NCBI RefSeq assembly: GCF_036850765.1
Contig: NC_089495.1
Span: 200,943,847-201,007,846 of the forward strand
Direction: 5' to 3'
From: Saccopteryx bilineata
Taxonomy: Eukaryota; Chordata; Mammalia; Chiroptera; Emballonuridae
DNA length: 64,000 nucleotides
Positions 31,075 to 64,000 of the stretch are shown one piece after another. Position numbers and translations under genes: made by a program. How positions within the stretch are numbered: the stretch's first letter is position 1; each line of letters opens with the position of its first letter. Under the pieces are notes generated by a model. That model was not told the DNA's origin and made no database searches. It saw only the letters and a list, made by a program, of their open reading frames with translations.

Positions 31075-31329
31075 AGAACTAGCCCCAAGTCCCCCGATCT
31101 CCAGTCAAAATCCCAGTTCCCTCACTGTAGTCAAGTCCAGCTTAGAAGGCAATCTGAATAAAATAATCTGTCCCAAATTCAACAGTTAGGATTAGCTGCA
31201 TTTCAAACACTACTTAAATGTATTACTTGTGTTTCAATTAATAGAATTAGAAGCAAGGAGCCAAAGTACAAACAACTTTGGTCCAATTAGGAAAGATGTC
31301 AAGCGTAGATGCAAGCACCTCCTTCAGTC

Positions 31330-31475
31330 AGAGGAGGGTATTCTCTCTCTTTTACTGAAGGGAAAAGGGAGGCTTAGAGAAGTTAAGCCACTTGCCTGAA
31401 GTCCCTCGCCCAACCAAGTGGTAACAGCAGGTTTGTCTGACACTGAAGTCTATACACTTAACCACACTATTCAAA
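31330..31475 (-). repeat. MIR, reverse
   Basis: GGCTTAGAGAAGTTAAGCCA and CACTTAACCACACTATTC are reverse MIR phrases. Confidence 0.75.
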
Positions 31476-31849
31476 ATTACTTCCCTAACTGGGATTACAT
31501 AACCCTTATGTAATGGTGGTCTTGGGCACAACTTCAAAATGGGGCATTCCGGAGGTGAGTGTGATCCTCTAAGAGCCAAAGATAACTCGCGTGGTCAGCC
31601 CTCTTCTAAGCTTCCCTTCCCTCCCCCACTGCACGCTGACACCAACTCACAAGGCGAAAGCGGAGCCTTCCAATACCAACAGGGCTCCTATGCCGACAGC
31701 TGGTACCCAGGGCTGGAGAAGAAAGGACAGTGGCTCTTCCAGGTGAGAAGGATCAATGTCAGAGGGCCTGAAGAAACACTGTGGCCATCCTCGTGTACGG
31801 ACGGCCCCAGGAGTCCCCTCAGTCCAAAAGTGCTAAAATAAACTCAGTC

Positions 31850-32167
31850 AGGCCTTTGTTCCCATACCCTTTATTCCCAAATAGACTTGTTACAGACGTC
31901 AGCTTTTCAAACGCGACACCTGGTAGGTCGGGACGTTCACGGCATCCCGCTGGCATCGTGCCAGAGAGACAGAGGCTCCAGGCTCTCGGGCCCCTGCTCT
32001 GGGTGGGCGACGGAACAACAGGCAAACGTATAACCACAATTTCAACTTTTTTCTTTTTAAATAAAGTTTGGGTTTTTTTTTCCATTCCTCTTTTCAAACT
32101 GAATTGTTCTTGTCTCCTCCTCTTGACATTCATTTCAGGTTTCAGGGTTTCCTGTCTTCCTCCAGAA

Positions 32168-32180
<13 letters not shown>
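31850..32180 (-). CDS. RPN2: RPN2 terminal exon 17: last three residues and 3' UTR
   Basis: The acceptor CATCTTTCAG opens at 32180. One base completes Arg628 (AGA), then Thr-Ala-His and TAG at 32168-32170. The tail T-A-H is the one I recall for human ribophorin II. The 3' UTR is about 320 bases and ends about 20 bases past AATAAA (31870-31875 on the - strand). Its 3' end is estimated. Confidence 0.93.
31870..31875 (-). terminator. RPN2: RPN2 polyadenylation signal
   Basis: AATAAA on the - strand, within GGGAATAAAGGG, is the only canonical signal in the terminal exon. It lies about 290 bases after the stop codon. Confidence 0.88.
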
Positions 32181-61031
<28,851 letters not shown>

Positions 61032-61644
61032 TCACTCCCTCCTGTCCTGGGACACCCCCACAGACAGCTCACTCCTATTCTTTAGAAGTATAAGACAATC
61101 TCAGCCTTTAGGGAGCTTATTTACAATCTTGGGAAAGGTGAGACAGAGGCCAGTACATTATGAAGTTCAGTACAGCTAGAAAGGAGGCAGTCCATGCAAC
61201 AGGACCCACAAGGACTGCGGGCACCGAGAAGAGAGGGAGCACAGGTTCAGCGCCCTCTGGAAACCTGTTTTGTTCCTACTGGCACCGCATACAGAACACT
61301 GAGACGAGATTAGGTATAAAACAGAGAGACTCTTAGGCGGAACAGGATTCAATTTGACCAAGGTCTATTGGGCAGAAGATGGCTGCCTGTGAAGTTTTTA
61401 CTTTTCTTACTCTAAGACCAAAAAAATATCATAGAACCTACATCTGCAGATTACACGGTAAAACTTGGAGCAACTTTTCTGAAACCATAGTAATGCAACA
61501 TGAGCAGCAAGTGTTCGGTTAACACGTGTTCAATGGCCAGTGTTTGTGCTTTCGGCGTCCTGCTGGGTGACCCGAAAGTCACTCATCCTTCAGGCATGAA
61601 GTAAAGGTAAAAGAAATAAAAGATTCGGTTCCAAAACTGAAGTC

Positions 61645-61842
61645 AGCCTGGCCTGTGGTGGCAGTGGATCAAGCATTGCCTGGAACACTGAGGTCATCTG
61701 TTTGTAACCCTGGGCTTGCCTATTCAAGGCATATATGGGAGTTGATGCTTCCTGCTCTTCCCCCCTTCTCTCTCCCTTCTCTGTCTCTCTCTCCCCTCTC
61801 TAAAATGAATAAATAAAAATCTTAAAAAAACACACAAAAAAA
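61645..61842 (+). mobile_element. Type B bat SINE with target duplication
   Basis: AGCCTGGCCTGTGGTGGCAG head, GGGAGTTGATGCTTCCTGCT and a long A-rich tail. CCAAAACTG(A/G)AGTC flanks it at 61631-61644 and 61843-61856. Confidence 0.94.
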
Positions 61843-62007
61843 CCAAAACTGGAGTCTAGTTTCTTTCTTTTCCTAGTATTAATTTCTGATCATAAAAGTA
61901 TATATTTATAAAATATTCAAACAATACATTATTAAAGAAGTTTAGATTTCTGTAAACCCTACCAATAAAGATAACTATTTTCCAACTTATTTAACTTAAT
62001 AATATAT

Positions 62008-62363
62008 ATTTGGGGGGGGTATTTTTCTGAAGTTAGAAGCGTGGAGGCAGTCAGACAGACTCCCACATGTGCCTGACCAGGATCCACTGGGCATGCCCAC
62101 CAGGGGGTGATGCTCTGCCCATTTGGGGTGTTGTTCCATTGTGGCCGGAGCCATTCTAGTGCCTGAGGCAGAGGTCATGGAGCCATCCTCAGCGCCAGGG
62201 CCAACATTGCTCCAGTGGAGCCTTGGCTGTGGGAGGAGAAGAGAGAGAGAGAGTGAAAAGAGAGGAGGAAGGGTGGAAAAGTAGATGGGTGCTTCTCCTG
62301 TGTGCCCTGGCCGGGAATCGAACCTGGGCCTATGCTCTACTGCTGAGCCAACCAGCCAGGGTC
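62008..62363 (-). mobile_element. Type A bat SINE, reverse, with target duplication
   Basis: GTATTTTTCTGAAGTTAGAA, GTGATGCTCTGCCCATTTGG, GGAGCCTTGGCTGTGGGAGG and the head ending AACCAGCCAGGG. AACTTAATAATATAT flanks it at 61993-62007 and 62364-62378. Part of the tRNA-like head is deleted. Confidence 0.96.
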
Positions 62364-62554
62364 AACTTAATAATATATTGTATACACCTTTCCATGAGTA
62401 CATATAAATGTACTTCATTCTTATTAACAATGACATAGCATTTCATTGCTTAGATATATCATAGTTATGTCCAACTTGTCAACTTAATGTCCAATTGAGA
62501 AACATTAAATGTTTTACAAGATCATATAATGCTATAACCAATAACCCTCACTCA

Positions 62555-62830
62555 TATATATAGAGAGAGATATTTAACAAATTGATTGAAGTTCACATAA
62601 CAAAATCAGCCATTTGATAGTGAACAGTTCCGTGGCATTTAGTGTATTTCACAATGTTGTACAATCACTTCTGTCTAGTTCCAAAACATTCCCATTAATC
62701 TAAAATAAAAATTAAGGAGTTTCTTCCCATTCTGCCACCCCAGGCCCACCCTCAAGCCCCTGGCAACCACCATTCTGCATTCTGTCTCCATGGATTTACC
62801 TACTCTGGATATTTCCTGGTTCCCGAGAAA
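62555..62830 (-). mobile_element. Old L1-derived sequence, reverse
   Basis: GTGGCATTTAGTGTATTTCA, CCCTGGCAACCACCATTCTG and CTACTCTGGATATTTCCTGG match a widespread reverse L1 phrase order. Confidence 0.7.
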
Positions 62831-63691
62831 GGAGACGGGCCCTTGGTGTAAAAGCACCATTTACTAAGTCAATGTGTTGGGGAGCATGGAGTGAGACTTT
62901 GTTTGCTTTCATTAAGATCACAACAATTTAGATTCTCTCCACGGAAAACTAGTTCTATTAAGATGACAAGTTGGAAAACAGAGGAGTCACAATTCACGGG
63001 GAGGGAAGTTCTGGAGTATTGAACAGCTCCTACGGGATGCCTGTTGCTATATTGCACTGGAGAAAATGAAGCCTGGATTTTCAAACAAGATAAAAAACCC
63101 CACATCAAAAAAAAACAACCCCCACATCTGCCCATGATAACTGCTGAGCCCGGAAAAGACTGCAAGGATACCCTAGAAAGAACTTTTCAATTAAAATTCC
63201 ACTTTTCTCTTTTTTTGGAACAAGTGAGCATCATGCTGGTAACAACCTCAGAAGTTCGTAGAATGAAATTAAACCACTAAGCATTTGAAAAGTTTTGTCA
63301 CTAGCTGTAATTACTTATTCCCCAGGCAGCAATTTCTTTCCTTCCCAAGTACTGTATTCAAACACCAAGAAGGCAGATCCAGTCTCAGCAGATGATTCAA
63401 AGAAATTGTGTTATGGGAGACCACAATGGCATCTTTTCAGATGATTCATTCAAACCTACAAATAATTTTTTCCCATTCTAGACAAGCTTATGAACATTCA
63501 TTTCCTAGAATACATTCACTTACATGTACAAGGCTCATTTAGAAGCATTCTAATTTATGCTAGATTTCATTAAATAAGGCAAATTAGTATAATATCATAT
63601 AAGGTATCCTACTAGTTGGGTTGTCACAATACCCCTATGAGACAGACACCATTCTCTGCTTTAGATATGAAAACACTGAGGTTTGGGGTGG

Positions 63692-63694
63692 CGG

Positions 63695-63731
<37 letters not shown>
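63692..63731 (+). repeat. (GT)n microsatellite
   Basis: About 20 uninterrupted GT units. Confidence 0.95.
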
Positions 63732-63733
<2 letters not shown>

Positions 63734-63834
63734 GAATATGCTCTATTTGAATAGAGTTCTATCGGAGCCCAAGTGTGTGCTCCTTAGACCTGCAATCTTT
63801 CTATAAGAGAATCAAAATACAAAAGCACAGCATC

Positions 63835-63960
63835 AGCCTTCATTAACTCTTTGTTGGACACCAATCACATGCCAGGCTCTATGCACCACAAATAAAGATG
63901 CTTACAATCTAATACAGAAATAACTGCAATACAACCACAGAAGTGATCAGCTCCCTAGGA
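63835..63960 (+). repeat. Old mammalian repeat scrap
   Basis: CAATCACATGCCAGGCTCTA and GATGCTTACAATCTAATACA follow the same phrase order as the repeat at 1595. Confidence 0.4.
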
Positions 63961-64000
63961 GAGTGCTCTAGGAGAGAAGGAACTCCATTTGTTGCATGCC

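Overview
This window is mammalian nuclear DNA, most likely from a bat. It has two intron-rich protein genes and a dense load of interspersed repeats. The bat assignment rests on many tRNA-headed SINEs of the kinds I associate with Chiroptera (heads reading like CCCTGGCCGGTTGGCTCAG or CTGACCTGTGGTGGCGCAG), plus hAT and piggyBac-type non-autonomous DNA transposons. I cannot fix the bat family. The SINEs are not the classic vesper-bat type, so a rhinolophoid lineage is only a weak guess.

Layout. Positions 1-16300 are intergenic: SINEs, old L1/L2/MIR/MaLR/hAT relics and some repeat-poor stretches, with no gene I can support. Positions about 16385-25413 hold GHRH on the + strand: a probable TATA promoter and non-coding exon 1, then four coding exons giving a complete 106-residue preprohormone. 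Positions 25414-31850 are the intergenic gap between two convergent genes, containing a long old repeat, several SINEs and MIRs. Positions 31850-60981 hold the 3' part of RPN2 on the - strand: thirteen exons, corresponding by my count to exons 5-17 of the human gene, encoding residues of about 161-631. The protein is ribophorin II, a subunit of the ER oligosaccharyltransferase. Exons 1-4 lie beyond the right edge, and 60982-64000 is part of intron 4.

The gene order (GHRH and RPN2 tail to tail) is what I recall for human 20q11.23, read in reverse. The next gene expected on the left would be MANBAL, which is not in this window. The two genes have no functional link: GHRH is a secreted hypothalamic neuropeptide and RPN2 is a housekeeping ER membrane protein. 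All exon joins were checked for splice consensus and reading-frame continuity. RPN2 exons sum to 1417 coding bases with no frame break, and GHRH sums to 321.

Most striking are the repeat histories rather than new genes. Two independent antisense SINEs sit within 12-16 nt of the 5' splice sites of consecutive RPN2 exons (8 and 9). There are multi-level nested insertions with readable target-site duplications, a piggyBac-type MITE with TTAA ends, a hAT MITE with perfect ends and 8-bp duplications, and a pair of related sequences that I cannot assign to any family. I see no operon-like system, CRISPR array, virus-like coding region or other wholly new machinery.
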